Origin: Fibrobacterota bacterium
Lineage (GTDB): Bacteria; Fibrobacterota; Chitinivibrionia; Chitinivibrionales; Chitinispirillaceae
Length of the DNA stretch: 64,000 bases
NCBI GenBank assembly: GCA_023436205.1
Contig: JAEZKC010000045.1
Span: 31,319-95,318 of the forward strand
Reading direction: 5' to 3'
Shown here: positions 10,101 to 25,100 of the stretch, piece by piece
How the letters are laid out: each line of letters opens with the position of its first letter
Numbering within the stretch: the stretch's first letter is position 1
Position numbers and translations under genes: made by a program
Notes under the pieces: model-generated
What the model saw: the letters and a program-made list of their open reading frames with translations, nothing else
Told to the model about the DNA's origin: nothing
Databases searched by the model: none

Positions 10101-13100
10101 TCTGCCCATACAGTCTCTGGGAAAAGTAAGGATTTCAGATGGTACGGTCGTGGTTACCCATAAAGGGGTAGATTATGATCTTTCCGACGGCGACGATGTT
10201 GTTGAATTGCTGAAAGTACTTGGTGAAGGGCTGCTTGGTGGTGATGACGATGTGATTCTCACTCAGGATTCCGTTTCCAAGATTCTCACCCTGAAAGATC
10301 GCAGTTCTGGTACAGTGAGAGAAACTTATGACCTGGCCTCCATTGGGGACATTCTCACTATTGACATGGGCATTGGTGTCGACAGAGTCTCCATTGATTC
10401 AAATATTGACATGGGGGGCAAGGATCTCTCCATTGTTTCAGAGTATATCACAGTAAGCAACAAAGAAATTAAAAACGTAGACGAATTGATCTTCAATGCT
10501 GATTCACAATTTGACATTTCCGCTATTGATATGATCGGGCTTCTCATGGAAGCGTTCAAGGTCGATCTGAACGGGACTTCCACAACTGTTGATATCAACT
10601 ATGATTCACTGATCAACCGTCTGCTTGGTCGCGCAGAGGCTGTGGTTGGTGTAAGCGGGTCCAACATTTCAGCTCGGAAGGTCAGCTTTACTGCTAATGT
10701 CAATGTTTTCGGAGAGCGTACCGGGCTTCTTCCGGTCGACTTCGAAAATGAAGGCGGTGACGCCACCAAATTTAAGCTTCCCGGTTTGACTACAGCACTG
10801 GCTTCTGTTCAGGCGAAGGCTCTGGTGAATGTACTAAATTCGGTGATTACCACTGGAGAAGATTTCCTTATCAGCTCCAACACTACTATTAACGTGAAAA
10901 ACACTGCTGTTGCAGAGGCTCAGGAAGATGGTGAGGAGAACGATGACGACAGTACATCCTATGACGCTGTGGTGGCACTGGCTATTGTAAACAGCAGATC
11001 TATTGCATCTGTATCCGGAACGTCGCAGTTGAATATTACTGGAAATATCACCATCAACGCCTCCAACAATACTACTGTGGAAAATACAGCCACCGGTCTT
11101 CCGGCCGGAAGTGGAAAGGCCTATGGAGGCAGTGTTGGTATACTCTATCTCAATAAGGAAACCGAAGCTACAATTGGTTCCGACGTTTCTTTTACACGCA
11201 ACCCGGCCTCTGTTGAATTGACCGCTGATTCTGTTTCCACGGTGACCAATAATGTGACAGCCGCATCTGGTGGTGCGAAGAAAAACAATGACAACAATCA
11301 GAAGACCATGCAGGATAATGGCGGCGAAACCGGTAGTGGTAAAGTAAATGTGGCGGGAGCAGCCGCAATTACCATCGTAAACGATGCCACTCGCGCCACT
11401 GCAAATCTGAAGACAGTTCAAACCACTACAGGGGATCTTGCCGTTAATGCAAACAGCAAGAACACGATTACAACCAAAGCTGATGGGTCTACAGTTAGTG
11501 ATTCTGATTCAGACTCCAAGGTGGGTGTGGGTGTTGCAGTAGCTCTGAATGTGGTAAATGCTGACTCTACGGCTTCTGTTGCAAATATATCAGCCGGCAG
11601 TGTAACTGTGGGAGCTGTGAACGATACTACTGTATCAGCAGAATCTATCGCCGGAGCGGGCGGAAACAACGTGGGTATAGCCGGTTCTGTGGCGGTTAAC
11701 ACAATAGATCAGAACACAAGTGCTTCCGGAACTTCATCTATCAATGTAAGTGGCGGAGAACTCTCTTTTAAATCAGAATCGAAACTGAACGCTACCGCCA
11801 AGGCTTTGCCCAAGGATACCGGCGCCACAGGAGAGAAGGTTGGAATCGGGGCATCATTTGCATTAAACGACCTTAATGTTGACACTGTTGCAACTGACAA
11901 GGGTTCAACCATTACTGGAAATGTATCCGCCTTGAAGATTGATGCAGACAGTGCAATTACAGCCCATTCTGAAACAAAGGCGGGAAGCAGTGCTACTGGT
12001 GGAAGCGGGGTGGCAATCAGTCCCTCTGTAGCGGTCACAGTAGTACAGTCTGATACGAAAGCTGATCATAATGCGGTTTCGACTCCGTCAATTACTGGTG
12101 ATGTGGCTGTTACCAGTGACAGCTCTGTTACTGCAGTAACCAAGGCTGGAGCATCCGCAGATGGGAAAGTGGCCATCGGGGCCTCGATCGGTGTTGCGGT
12201 AATCAAGGCCAACAATGAAGCTGAACTAGGATCTTCAGTCACCAGCGGCGGCAAGGTAGATGTCACTGCTACAAATAAGATGAACAGCTTGGTTGATGTG
12301 GAAGCGACTCCGCGTTCCGGTGATGGTGACAAGGACAAGAAGTCAGATGAAGAGGCTAATAAGCAGCTTTCAATTACCCGTCTCTCACCAACAGACAAGC
12401 AGAGTGCTAATGCGGACTCCACAACCAGCAATCAGAATAGTGCAGCAAGTTCGGAAGGCGGATCAAATTCCAACCGCGTGGGAGTGTCAGCAGCTGTTGG
12501 TGTCAACGTAGTTACATCCCATAACAGAGCCGAAGTTGTCAACGATGCCGATATCACGGCCTCTGGCGATGTCTCCATTATGGCTAAAGAAGATGTGGAT
12601 GTGGTTACACAGGCAGTTGCCCTTTCATTCAACAAGGAAACCGATTCGGGTGCCAAGTTCGGAGCTGGTGTTGGATTGAATGTTGTTAATAAGACAAACA
12701 CTGCTTCAGTTTCGGGTGACATTATTGGAAATAATGTAGTTGTTTCGGCGGAAACTGTCGATTCCAACAAATCGGCCGTTCTGGCGGTAGCAGCTGCGGC
12801 AGGGATGGGAGACGGTGTTTCCGTTTCAGTGACTGCTGGTGTAAATGTGGTCAATTCGACAACTTCGGCCACAGTTGATTCTCAATCGCAAATAGAGTCC
12901 AGCGGCAACTCTACTGTGAGCGCCAAAAACGATACCAACATTCAGACTCTGGTACTTGCCGCCGGAGTATCTCAGAACAGTGCCGGTATCGGAGCTGCAG
13001 TCGCAGTGAATGTGCTCAATTCCGATGTGAATGCCAATATTGCAGGTGATGCAGACGCTACTGGAAATGTGACGGTATCGGCTGTGAATAATGTGGCTTC

Positions 13101-16100
13101 TCAGGGGCATAAGTTCAAGGTTTTTAGTGAGCCGGTAATGGGTCAGCAGAATGTAGATATCGAGCTTTCCGGGATGACAGCTGTTGCCGCAGCCGGAGGC
13201 GCATCGCAGGGAAGTGCGGGTGTTGCCGGATCTTTTATCATCAATGCTTATGATCTCAATACTGAAGCAGTCATTGATAAGGGGGCTGTAATCAGCAGTG
13301 ATGGCGATGTTGCCGTTTCCTCAGTGTCAAATACCGATCTGAAAAACATCACCGGAACTATAGGGGCTTCTGCAGGTTCTGCCGGTGTGGGTGCTGGTTG
13401 TGAAGTGACCATCCTTAACAAGAACACTTCTGCTGTAATCAGAAACAGCAGTACCGGAACTGGAACAGATCTTTCTGCCGGTGGAAATGTGAGCGTGACA
13501 GCTGATTCTGACGAATCAATGCTCTCCGTTGTTGCGGGGCTGGCGGCTGCAGATTCTGTTGCTGTCGGAGTAAGTGCATCAGTACTTGTTGTGAATACGA
13601 CAACAGAAGCTGTGGTAGAAGATGTAACTCAGACAGGTGAGAGTATACGTATTAATTCTAAAGATTTGTCGCTGAAAGCGTCAGATAATTTCGATTTGAC
13701 ACAGATAGTAGCCGGTGTTTCGGCTTCCGGCAGTGCGGCTGTGGGTGGTGGGGCAGCAGTTCTGGTTCATAATGATGATGTTAAAGCCCGTATAGGTGAT
13801 AACACTACAGCTCGCGCAACTGGTTCGGTGCTGGTGGATGCGGAATCAAGTGAGAAAATGGTTCAGGTTGTTGCAAATATTGCCGCGTCCGGCAGTGCTG
13901 CGGTAAGTGGGGCGGCACTGGTGACCAATCTGGATGAAAACACAGAGGCTTCCATAGGTAAGAGCAGTGTGGATGCAAACGGAGCAGTAACTGTTGCAGC
14001 CTCCGATGAAACCGGACAAATCGGGGTGGTTGGGACTGTGGCCGCTTCAGGTGGCGCCGGCGTGGGCTTGGGTGGAAATGTGGTTGTTATGAATAAAAAC
14101 ACAACTGCTCAAATTGATAGTGGTGCTGTCCTTCGGTCAAGGGCGTCAAACATAATTATTGCAGCCGATTCTGCCGAAAAGGAAATTGCTATTACAGCCG
14201 GTGTGGCCGCAGGTAATGTGGGTGTGGGGCTTAATGCTTCCGTTACAACCGCCAATGTGACAACAAACGCAATCATAGGTAATGGCGCCAGAGTACTGGC
14301 TAATGACACAGTCTCTGTATCAGCTCACGATGATCTTGATATCGACAAAGTAACGGCAGGCGTTGCAGCTGGTAGTGCAGGTGTCGGTATGGCAGCTTCG
14401 GTTACGGTTATAAATCAGAACACCAATGCCATCATTGATGACAGTGCAGTTGTTACTGGTCTTGGCATCGGTGCGGGTGTAGCGGTAAATCATGGACGAT
14501 TCGGAACTCTCAACACTACTCCGGCATCCAGTGCAACAGATGGAAGTACAACAACTCCACTTTCAGTGGAAGGCTACAAGGATACCAAGTCTGCAATAGA
14601 TTTCGATACCATGGCAGGCACCGCTGAAGTGGCTCCGGTATCCGTTGACAAAGATAATGAATCGGCTGCCGCCAGTGACCACGATGAAGCGGTTGCCGGT
14701 GTTGCGACAAAGAATACTGGTCGCACTGTAAAGGGTGTTGCAGTAACATCCTCTAATAACACTGATATTGTAGATGTCGCTGCAGGTATCGGTGCCGGGG
14801 CGGTTGGGGTATCATTGAATGCCGGGGTTATGGTGATTGACAACTCTTCCCAGGCGGTTATTGACAATGGCGCGCAGATCAATACTCTCAACAAGAGTTC
14901 TGCTGCCAGCGATCAGGCGGTTACAATTGCAGCAGGTAATAATCTCAATTATACTGCAGTAACTGCGAGCATTGCAGGTGGTGCTGTTGGAATCGCTCCT
15001 GCGGCCAATGTGGCAATTGCCAAACTGACCACTCGTGCAGATGTGAATAATAATGCGGTGGTGGAGGCGAGAACCGGCGGTGTTCAGATTGCCGCCGAGT
15101 CCAATGAGCGACTCCTGGGTGTAAGCTTCGGTGGGGCAGGCGGTGTGGTTGGCATCGGTGGATCTGTTCAGGTGATCCGTGTTGATAATAATACTGGTGC
15201 TTCCATCGGAAACGGAGCCCGTATCACCACCACTGGTGATCTGTCGATTACTGCTATCGACAGTGTAAAGACCACCACTTTCTCTGGCGGCGTTGCTGGT
15301 GGACTCGTAGGAATAGGTGCAACAGTCGGCGTGCTGACTGTTTACAAGAATACTTCGGTAGTCATTGATGGTGATATCAATGCACGTGATGTAAATGCTT
15401 TGGCACAGAACAATGATTTCCTGTTCCAGATTGCAATCGCCGGTGGAGCAGGTCTTGTAGGTGTTGGTGGCGCTATAAGTATTATGATTTATGATGCTGA
15501 TACCAATATGGAAATTGGTATTAATGCAGATATCGATGCTACGGGAACTATATCAATTAAATCTCATTCAATCTCAAGGGTAAAGTCTTTCACACTGGGT
15601 GTGGCCGGAGGGTATGTTGGTGTGGGAGGTGCCGTCAGCGTTGGTAAGATTGCCAACAATACCAATGTTACCATTGAGGGAAATCTTACCGCCGACGAAG
15701 ATATAAACATTACTGCCGATTCCAATGTTGATCTGAAAGCACTTACAATTGCAGGTGCTGGTGGTGCGGTTGCAGTGAGCGCCGGTGTGGCATCTTGGTC
15801 CATTGGTGGATCTGCTGGTACCAGCGCAAATGGTAAGGACGCTCTTGAGGACCCGGATTACCCTGATGCAGAGCGCCCTGATGATGATGCAAATAACAAG
15901 GCATCACAATCTACAAGTCAAACTGTCGAACTGCTCAATAAGAAACAGAACTCTTCTTCTAATGTCGCTCCTAAATCTACCAACGATCAAGATCGGGACA
16001 ACATTTCAGCGGCAACCGGAAAGGTTTCCTCCAGCAATACTTCTCGTACGCCCCAAACGACATCCGGTACTAATGTGAATATTCTTTCAACTGCCGACAT

Positions 16101-19100
16101 TACTGCCGGACAGGATATAAATGTTACTGCAGATGGTGATGTCGATGTTGAGGAAATGACTCCCTCTATTACCGGCGGTGCAATAGCTGTGGGTGGTGCT
16201 ATCAATATTCTGAACATAGATACAGATGTTAAAGCAAATGTTGGCGGTGTTCTGAGATCGGGTGAAGATACCATCATTGTTTCCCGTCTGAATGAGAATG
16301 TGGAAATGACTGCCATAGGTGGAGAAGGTGGCTTAGTTGCAGTTGGTGCGGCAGTCATTGTGGCAAATGATGACTCTTCTGTGAGGACCACGATTCTTGC
16401 AACAGGCTCAAATCCCAGAAATACAAGTATCAGTGGCCGAAATGTTTCAATCTCTTCCATTCGCAATATTGAATCGTTTGAGGCAGAGATTATTAAACCG
16501 GCAGTTGGAGCAATAGTAGTTGGCGGAAGCTTCATTAAAACCGATATAGCCGATGCCGGAGCAGAAACCCGCATCGGTTCCGGCGCTCGTGTAAGTGCAA
16601 CTCAGGATCTGGTGGTTTATTCTGATGCTGAGGAAACCGTTACGAATCATATCGTACCGGTTGCCATAGGGGTAGGAGCTTTTAACGGTGTAAAATCTGA
16701 GATAAACGTGGTAAACTCTGCAAAAGTGAATGTCGAGAGTCTGACTACTCTGACTGGTGATACTGTAATAATCAATGCTTATGGTGATCATACTGATAGA
16801 GCCTCTATCAACTCCTTGGGAATTGGTGGTGTTAATGCTGGCGTATTCCTCTCAAAAATCACCAACACATCAGATGCCAATGTTGTCATGGGGGCCACAT
16901 CCATCACCGGTTCTACAATCAAGATTGGTACTTCAAACAATTTCGATCGCAAGTCTTACAATAAGACAGTGCGTCCTGAGCACACGACTATCAACGGAGA
17001 CTCCTTCAGTGCGGTAGGTGTTGACGTCCACAAGTCGGAAGTCAGCCTGGGTACAGGTAGTTCCAATCGCTTCAGCTCGGATGTCACCATTACAGGTAAT
17101 GCAAAGATTAATGCAGTGAAATCAGTTATTTCATCAGGATCACCAAAGGTCAGCATACTCGCCCAGACAAATATTTACCTCTATGAAAAGTCTCATGCTG
17201 AATCTGCGTCTCTGCTTGGAAATGTCGCTTCTGTGACATCAAATGTTAATCTCTGGACTTCTTCCACCATAAATATCACCAAAGATGCAATCTCAGGAAA
17301 AGCCGCTGAGATAAACAATACCAGCGGCCAGGTGTCCTTCGCAACGCTTACCAATGCCATGGTTTATAATATTGCCGAGTCTCACACTAAAGCGATATTA
17401 TTGACCGTGTCACATGCTGCAGCAAAAACCGTGATGAACGTGAATAACCTGATTACTCTCCAGGATGCAAATGTTAAGGCAAATGAGGTGTACATCGCTT
17501 CCGGGAGAGTATTGGGAAGCTCTGAATCATTAAGTGGGTATGTAAATATGATACAGAGCAATAACTTTGCTCAGGGATTCGCCACAGGTACTGTAGGTAT
17601 ACCCACGGTAAAGTCTGAGAACAGTTCCACCGTTACCAATGGTATCAACATTACCGGTTTGTCGGAAGTGAAGTCTTTCGGAAATGTGACTCTCTCTGCG
17701 GAGGCTGGAAAGAATCTCTTCTGGAGTGAATACGAAGTGTGGTCTGGAAACGTGACCATTATCCCGATTTCGGATTTCGAAGGTGAATTCAAGGTTCTGA
17801 CACCTCAAACCAGCATCACCATCGGTTCCCAGGCTAAAGTGTCTGCCGGAGTGGATAATGACCAGACAGCATTGTTCCTTACTAACGCCCAGGCTCAACA
17901 GGCCGGACTTGGTACGAGCGATATTTCAGAACTTACTGCTGCCCAGATTGCAAACATCAATGCTCTTGGTCTTGTAACTCTGAACACCAACGTTCCCATG
18001 TCCGCTGTTCATCTCTCTTGTGATATTGATGTGCCCATAGGTGTTGGTTCTGTTGTCCACCATAATGGCAACTATTACAAATACCAGGGCATCCTTCTGG
18101 GATCTTGCGATTTCAGCGACACCTCAACATGGGAAGTGCAGGACAGCGATTTTATCCCACCGTACTTTTTCTACGACGCAGGCACCGTGACTACCAAGGT
18201 TGCTTTACAAATTAATGACTATGTGAGAAGCAATGGAAGCTACTATCGTTACAAGAAGTCACGAGATCTGACAACAGAGAATTATGCCAGTTCTCAGTGG
18301 AGTGTAACTGCTGATTCGGCAGACATTGCAGTTGCAATGGAATCCAATATTGCAAATGAAATCAAGAACACTCTCAAGTCGAGCATTATCCTTATTAAAC
18401 CCAAAGACATGGAAATGCCTCAGCTTTCCTATGTGAATTATAAAAATCTGCTGGAAAGGCGTTTGAGAGAGCTTGATGGGTGGATTGTTGATCATCGGAA
18501 TGATTCATCGGCTCTTGCCCGTTATGAAGCAGTAAGACAGATGCTTAACAATCAGCTTGCAGAGTTGCCTTACGAAGAAACGCGAGTGTTGGGACACGAT
18601 GGCACATATGTAACTCTCAGAAAGCAGATTACAAATTCGCTTATTGCCTCCTTTGAAGATATTCACGCTTCCAGAGGTTCAGTAATTGTCAACCTGGACG
18701 GCAGCGATGCTTCTGTTAAGAGTGCTGTTACGGCAAAGCGTCTGACTGCTGGAGCCGGCGCAGCAGTTACTATTCGCAATGGAACACCTGTAAGTCTCGA
18801 TATCAACAACATCACCATGAAATCCAACAGCAATTTGACCATCGATCCTAATAACGGTGATGCGGTTCTGCTTGAAGGTGGTGGTATATATCTCAATACA
18901 GTGAATATTGGCAGTGCAGGGGCGGCTTCCGGCGGTACTGTGGATATTATTCAGGATGCTGTATCAGCCAATCTTTCGTTTGGTGGCGTATCCCAACCTC
19001 TTCTCACTGATATTTTCGTGAGAGGCACAATACTCAATGAAGCCGGAAAGGTGACGATCATCAACCGGGAAGGATCCATAAATATCACCGGTGAGATAAT

Positions 19101-22100
19101 TGCACAAGAGCAGGAAATCAGCTCCAAAACTTCTGTGAATATTAACGCTCCCGGTTTTTACACAATAGGAGCGAATCCCAAAGTCCTTACCGAGGATCTC
19201 TGGGTTGATCTGGCTAGGGATGGTTCCAAAATTGACGGATTCCCTGGTCAGAGCACGACGAGTGACGACGACTCCAATGAAGGTGAAAAGTATACCCGTT
19301 ACGGCGGAACCGTTCGTGCCATGGGCAATATCACCATCATTGCTAATCACATAAATGTGAATGGAACAGTCGAGAGTGGCATTTCCGATCTAAAACTGAC
19401 AGTTGCTCGCAACACAATCTACGGTATTCCTTATGGAAATCCGGTTGTCGTAACACAGGTCAATGGCGGAACTATCACCCGTGTCGGAGCAGAAGTTCAG
19501 TATTCTGTCGATAATTACAAAAAGTCCGTGGAAATTGATGACATAGTCACTCGTAGCGGAAACATTATTCTTTGCGGGGACCTCTTCAATACCAACGCAT
19601 CCGGGTCTAACATAAAAATCGCTCACGGATATGCCAATATTCAGATGGTTAATACAACTGAGTATTCCTTAATTGTTAATAAGATAGACACATCCCGCAA
19701 GAATACAGGATCTGTTACTCTGTATGATACGATGCGCGACAAGAGAACGATTTATCGTCATGACAACGGTCAGATCACTCGTGATGTCTATGATGTTGTT
19801 TATGATACAGCAGATCAGCTCTACAAGTATGTAAAGAATGATAGCGAATCATCAACGATTGAGGGAAATAAAACAACCTATAGACCTTTGGATAATCTGT
19901 TCCTAATCTGGGTTGAGGGCCAGGGGGCCGTTGAGACCACGACTGAAAGATGGGAAAAGAAGTCTTTCAATCTAACTCCGGGATGGACCAGTTGGGGTGA
20001 CAGTCTTAATGATTCTATAAAGAAAGACGGGCATCTGGTCAGCTCCGAAACAGTCAAGGTAGGGAATGTCGAACTAAAGAAATCCTTAAGTTTGCATCAT
20101 CTCCAGCCGGGTGATACCGATTTCAATTATCTCAGGAGCAAAGGAGTTTTTGACGAGTCCAACCAGCTTGCCCACAAATACTATGGAGAGTTCTCTTCTG
20201 TACCTGAAGGAGAGCCCCAGGTTTACATTGCCCCGCCGGAACATCATGGTGGCGGCTGGATGCAGGAGGAAACCTGGGTTACCCAGATACAGACCATTAA
20301 GGGGTCCACGGAATACTATTCGCACTATCTGTATGGATCAAATGATATCAATGTCGACTTCAGCGGCGGGCATTCCGCAAGCGATATCAAGATTGAGTCC
20401 AAGGGTAATGTGCTCCTGCAGGGAAATGTGATCACACCGGAAAACTCCACCATGCTTGTCAAGTCTGAAGGTGAAGTATCCATTGCAGAGAACGTGATTT
20501 TCTCAGGCGTAACGCCGGTTATCGAAAATGTTAATCGAGATATCACTCTAAATGTGGTTATTACTGATAAACCGTTGAATGTAAGTGCCAACGGCAACAT
20601 TACGATTAATGCCGTGGCAGCTAACGGCAGCACAGCTCCGCTTATAATCGGGGCTGTGAAGAGCGCCAGCGGAACAGTGAGGATCAACTCCGCCACGGGA
20701 GTTGTAGCCCAGGATGCCAACTCGATTGTACGAGGTGAAAAAGTTTACATTCATGCAGCCAATGGAACCATTGGTGAAGAGACACTCGCTCTGAGAGTCG
20801 ATTCGAACATCCTCGGGAAGAATGCTGGCGGTGTTACGGCATACGCCAAGAGCAATATTTACATGACAGAGACAGATGGTGCAATGCGGCTTATTAAATA
20901 TGATCCCAGCTGGAACGGAGCACAGGCTGCAGTGCATTCCATTAACGGAAATGTTACCCTGGCCACAGTCAGCGGAAGCATTATCAATGGATTTACCGGA
21001 TCCCAGACTGCATCTCATGTTCAGGGTAAGAAGATTTCTCTGACCAGCGGAGGCAGCGGTGAAGTTAAGGACCTTCAGGTTGGTGATCATGATTCTCTTT
21101 ATGTGAACAGTGCTTCAAACGTCAATCTCAGTTCCAGAGGCGAATTCAAAATCGGCAGTATTGCTTCCGGAGAGCAGGTGACACTTACTGCAGATGGTGA
21201 CATAATCGATCTTGGTACTGAAACATCAGCAGTTCTTGCTGCAAAGGGCTTGACAATCGATTCCAAGAAAGCAGTACGTGGCACAACTGCTGGCAGTGCT
21301 TTTGATATCCAGCTTGGAACCGGTTCTGAACTGACAATCGATTCAGGCCTCGATTCCTGGGTCAATCAGGTTGCGCAAAACGGCGTACTGCGCGGAACTG
21401 TTATCATCACTGATGGCCTGAATGTGAAATCCGCCAATTCTTCCGGAAATATCAATGTCTCCACGGAAGAGGGTGACCTGCTTGTAACAAGAGCAACTGG
21501 AAAGAATATCACGCTGAATGCCGCCGGAAGCATCCTCGATGCAACTCCGGATACCACCGGAATTGTTGCCAATGCTGAAACCATTGGTGCCGTCGCGGGA
21601 GAGGGCAATGTTCTACTATCTGCGGGCGGAAATATCGGTCAGTACGACAATTTCTTTGATGTGAAGGCGATCGGCAATGTGACAGCAGTAGCTGCCGGGA
21701 ACGGATACGTTCAGGGAATTGGTTCACTTTCTGTCATGTCGGCTGTAAGCACCGGCGGAGACTTCGTTCTCCGTACCACCGGTGATGCCACTATTTACAG
21801 TATGACTGCAGTAAATGGAACGGTCGCAGTCGACGCAAATGGGTCCATACTAAATAGCAGATCCGATAGTGGAGATGCCGTGAGCGCTCTGACAATAGTG
21901 CTCAATGCGCAATATGGCACTATCGGCAGTGCATCCAGATCCTTTGCTGTAGACAGTACAAACGGAACTGTAACCGCAGAAGCCGCAGGTACAGTGTACA
22001 TGACTGAAAATCAGGGAGTCATGAACATCAACAGCATCAAATCCTTTAATTCAGAAGTTATACTTTCAGCTCGTGATGGAATGGCAGATGCAAACAGTGC

Positions 22101-25100
22101 CTTCAATCTCGGACTTGATCACTTCGGACTTGCCGATCTGCATGTCAATGAGCCGGTGACCGATCTGAACGTGGCAGCTACCACCATCAGGCTGGTCTCT
22201 TCTCAGGGTGGTATCGGTGCTCTTACCGATGCTATCGAAATTGATGTATACGGAGAACGCACCGGCCGCATATTTGCCGATGCAAGAGAAGATATTTCCA
22301 TTGAGGAAATCGTGGGCAGCATGAATGTCGGAACAGTTCTGTCAAGTGATGGAACAATCGCACTTAGCACTCGCGATACTGCCTCAGCCGGAGAAAACAT
22401 TTATCTCGATGCTCAATCCACTGTAAGGGCACTTAAGGGCGATGTTCACCTTCGTTCCGGAGATAGTCTGTATCATCTGTCTGGCGCAGTCATAATCGCC
22501 GGAAAAACAATCTTCATCTACGGTGACTTTGGCAATGCCGATCCTGGAATCGGTTCGGAAATCGTGATCAAGGGAACCATTGCTGCCGGATTGATTCGAA
22601 TAACCGGTGAAGATGACAACGATACCATTCTGCTTGATGTTCGCGACAATGATACGGTGAGCGGCCGAGTCGAGGTATTCGGCGGTAAGGGTGATGATAC
22701 AATTACAGCCCTCAAGCTCGATACTGACCAGATTCATCTCTACGGTGAAGATGATAATGACACTATTCTTGCAGACAGCATGACCAATCGAATTCACGCC
22801 TATGGAGGAGCCGGGAATGATCTTATCCGCGGCGGTCAGGATGGCGATATAATTTTCGGTGGTGACGGGGATGACGACATTACCGGAGCCGGCGGGACTG
22901 ATTTCATCTTCGGTGATGGCGGGCAAATGATCGATGATCTTCTGCTTGCCGCTTCGGATAAAGATGGTACTGGTAAAGATACGATCGATGGTGGAGTTGG
23001 GGCAGATGTCATTATTGGTGATAATGGTCGAATCATTGTGTCCGGTCTTTATACTGGTGAAAACACTGTTAAAAACCTGTTGAACATTTCCAATACGCAG
23101 GCGCCTCTTGGAGACAATGACAGTATTACTGCCGGATCGGGAGATGATTACGTTCTTGGCGGTCTGGGATCCGATTTACTCGATGGTGGTGATCATGATG
23201 ATACCATTCTGGGGGATACGGGTTCGATCTCCTTTGAATCTGTTGATGGAATCAGTCATATAAGCATCATTGACAGTACGAATCAGATTGCGGGTGGAGA
23301 TGACATCATTATCGGTAGCACAGGTGTAGAAAGAATCGTAGGCGGTGCCGGTAAAGATGATATTAACACCGGCAGTGACAACGGAAGTGATGTCGTTCTT
23401 GGTGATACAGGCAGAGTTGAGTTTGACATTGTTGAAGGCAGATCTGTAGTAAGCAGAATAAACACTGTTGGAGAGATCGCTGGCTCTGATGACCGTATCT
23501 ACACCGGTTCCGGATCTGATGTGGTTGTCGGTGGTGAAGGCGCCGATCTCATTAATGCCGGTGAGGGTAGCAACAGTATCGTAATAGGTGATAACGGTGA
23601 GGTGGCTTTTGAGAACCCTGATCTTGACAATCACCTGGTAGACCATGTGACCGCCACCGATATCGGAATCGGCGGAAACGATACTATCCTTACTGGTTCT
23701 GCGGCAGACATCGTTCTGGGTGGTATGGGGTCAGACGAGATTCGTACTGGTTTGGGTGAGGATATTATCCTTGGTGATAACGGTACTGTTCAATATTCAA
23801 AGGGTCTTCTCGACATAATTTACACGTCCGACAACTTCGCCGGTGGAAATGATCTGATTGTTTGTGGAAACGACAACAAGATTATCCTGGGTGGATACGG
23901 TGATGACAGCATTACATCACTTAATGGCGATGACGTGATCTTCGGAGACGGTGGTTATGTTGATTTTGATCGCGGTGTGATTACAGAGGCCAACGGAAAC
24001 GGAGTCAAATACGGCGGTAACGACAAGATTGACGCGGGTGTGGGCCTTAACTCAGTAATAGGTGGTTTGGGTGATGATGTTATCACAACCGGAATAGATC
24101 GTACTCTTGACACTGCAGATATTCGGGATATCTACTCCAATGAAAATGATGTGGTGATCGGAGATAACGGTCGACGCACTTTCAACGGAACTGGTGTACA
24201 GGTTGACGAGCTTGCGGGAGCGACTCTGAGTTTTAATTTCCAGGGTCAGGCCTCCAAGGGAATCGATGCCGGTAAACTGGCGGGTGCTCCCGAAAGTAAG
24301 GTTGCCAACTGGAACAATATCCAGAGTTACGGCCCGGGAACTTTCGGTAATGATCCCAAAGAGATTATCTTTACGGATAAGGGTCAGAGGATGGAGGGGC
24401 TCAATCTCTCCTGGGGCGGTAAGGAGAAGCACCGTACTGATTCTATCGAATTGCACAATTACCAGATGGAGAATTACAATCCTGAAGCGATCATAGACCC
24501 TCTCACTGGTCAGCTTTCTTCTGGAGACGGTTATCTGTTTGCCGGTGGTATCAGAACTTCTGCTCCCAATACTCAGCGTGAGAACAAGCTGGAACTGGAG
24601 ATGGATGGCCTTAACAAGTACTTTAAAGAGTACTCTGTAATTGTCTACCTCGATGCTCCCAACAGTGTGTCTTCACTAATTCAGAATCCATGGGATTCTA
24701 CACTTGGAAGTCAGCTCGGTAGAGGTGAATCGATTCGCAAAATCAGTATCGACAGCGCAGATAAGAAGGATTCCTTCTTCATCGATGATGCTGCGGACGC
24801 GAACAACCCTGCCTACAACACATTCAACGGTAATTACATTAAGGCAACAGCAAAGGATGCCCTGAGTGCCTTCGGCAAATATGCAAACTATGTGGTGTTT
24901 GAGGGATTAACTGATGATCGGTTTGTAATAACTATCACCGATGGTGTGCTCAATATCAACTTTAACGGACGTGATCTGCCCTCCATTGCAGGCATACAGA
25001 TTGTGGGCACCTTCCATCCTGTTGACAATATTGAATCCTCACCTAGTGAAACGGGTGGAAACGACACCATTTCAACTTCCGGTGGTGATGATATAGTGAT

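Noticed and set aside
10780..17100. Possible CRISPR or recent DNA tandem array inside the giant gene
   Set aside because: The repeats are at protein level only, vary at DNA level, and have no constant direct repeat with unique spacers.
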